Source of the DNA: Planomicrobium sp. Y74
GTDB taxonomy: Bacteria; Bacillota; Bacilli; Bacillales_A; Planococcaceae
Length of the DNA stretch: 64,000 nt
Direction: 5' to 3'
NCBI RefSeq assembly: GCF_003668635.1
Contig: NZ_RCWH01000002.1
Location: 310,001-374,000, forward strand
Shown: positions 63,322 through 64,000 of the stretch, piece by piece
Layout of the letters: each line of letters opens with the position of its first letter
How positions within the stretch are numbered: the stretch's first letter is position 1
The notes under the pieces: generated by a model
Database searches by the model: none
Told to the model about the DNA's origin: nothing
Seen by the model: the letters and a program-made list of their open reading frames with translations, nothing else
Program-made: the position numbers and the translations under genes

Positions 63322-64000
63322 ATAAGATAAAAAAAGAGCGTGTGGATGTTCTCCTTGTTGACAGGGGAATATGTGAAACACGTGAAAAAGCAAAACGGGC
63401 CATCATGGCTGGGATCATCTATTCCGGTTCTGAGCGGATGAATAAACCGGGAGAAAAAATCTCTTCGGATGCTCCTCTCCAAATGAAAGGCAATGATTTG
63501 AAATATGTCAGCCGGGGCGGCTTGAAACTTGAAAAAGCCCTGGCTGAATTCGACTTGTCAGTAGAAGGGAAACTAATGCTGGATATCGGTTCTTCCACCG
63601 GCGGCTTCACGGACTGTGCTTTGCAGAACGGCGCTGCCCATTGTTACGCGCTGGACGTCGGCTATAACCAACTGGCGTGGAAAATCAGGCAGGACGAACG
63701 TGTAACGGTTATGGAGCGGACTAATTTTCGGCATTCCAAACCGGAAGATTTCACAGAAGGATTGCCTGAATTCGCCAGTATCGATGTATCTTTTATTTCA
63801 TTGAAGATCATCCTGCCAGTATTGAAAACAATCCTGGTGCCTGGAGGGGACGTAATCACACTTGTAAAACCTCAATTCGAAGCAGGCAGAGAAAATGTCG
63901 GCAAAAAAGGCATTATACGAGATCCGAAAATCCATAAGGATGTTCTTATCAAAGTAGGCCGGTTTGCATCTGAAGCCGGTTTCCATATCCGGAATATGTC
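63318..64000 (+). CDS. yqxC: TlyA/YqxC family S4-domain RNA methyltransferase (3' end outside window)
   Basis: Putative rRNA 2'-O-methyltransferase. The N-terminal S4 RNA-binding domain reads [25 protein letters not shown] and is followed by [13 protein letters not shown]. The RrmJ/FtsJ-like SAM domain has [44 protein letters not shown] and [18 protein letters not shown], which are the TlyA family signatures. It is open to the end of the window (about 227 residues seen of about 270). ATG overlaps the dxs stop, the conserved dxs-yqxC order. Confidence 0.94.
   Translation, partial: MNKIKKERVDVLLVDRGICETREKAKRAIMAGIIYSGSERMNKPGEKISSDAPLQMKGNDLKYVSRGGLKLEKALAEFDLSVEGKLMLDIGSSTGGFTDCALQNGAAHCYALDVGYNQLAWKIRQDERVTVMERTNFRHSKPEDFTEGLPEFASIDVSFISLKIILPVLKTILVPGGDVITLVKPQFEAGRENVGKKGIIRDPKIHKDVLIKVGRFASEAGFHIRNM

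Overview
The window is a low-GC Gram-positive chromosome segment. Its gene order follows the Bacillus subtilis sigA-yqf-yqg-comG-gcv-efp-acc-dxs-yqxC region, and the best overall fit is a non-sporulating member of the Planococcaceae (Planococcus-like). The spoIIIA operon that separates efp from accB in spore formers is absent, and that gap holds only short interspersed repeats. A B12-dependent ribonucleotide reductase (NrdJ) and GC-rich, Planococcus-style repeats support this placement. The genus assignment is inference.

Layout. 1-8.3 kb: sigA (start missing), acyl-CoA dehydrogenase, cytochrome c550, trmK, yqfO, ispH, cshB, nfo. 8.4-13 kb: a Zur-controlled zinc uptake operon (ATPase, permease, zur), yqfW, ispG and a DUF1189 membrane protein. 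13-23.3 kb: Na/Pi symporter, DUF456 protein, sodA, class B PBP, then pstSCAB-phoU behind a four-repeat Pho box. 23.6-28.1 kb: rpmG, yqgN, yqgQ, ltaS and small conserved genes. 28.4-43.6 kb: the comG DNA-uptake pseudopilus operon and aroK. 43.7-47.9 kb: the glycine cleavage operon behind a tandem glycine riboswitch. 48-64 kb: yqhL, nrdJ with an NrdR box, aroQ, papQ, efp, accBC, yqhY, nusB, folD, xseAB, ispA, dxs and the start of tlyA/yqxC. Three steps of isoprenoid synthesis (dxs, ispG, ispH) plus ispA all lie in the window.

The outstanding feature is a 10.9-kb AT-rich element (about 30601-41512) inserted inside comGC. A large serine integrase lies close to its right end. Joining the flanks restores an uninterrupted 106-codon comGC, so excision would probably rebuild the competence gene. 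The element has no recognisable virion or conjugation genes. It carries a putative Rep_trans-like initiator, an HNH-like protein, a nucleotidyltransferase-fold protein with an amber codon at its natural third position, a small serine resolvase with its own inverted-repeat site, two HEPN-motif (candidate RNase/defence) proteins, several tiny metal-binding-type proteins, a lipoprotein and a membrane protein. It is best described as a competence-gene-inserted, possibly replicating satellite or integrative plasmid with candidate defence cargo.

A second theme is a family of about 123-bp imperfect palindromes at four loci. Copies sit directly on the stop codons of ispH, zur and efp. At two loci a divergent copy is nested at the same internal position of another copy.
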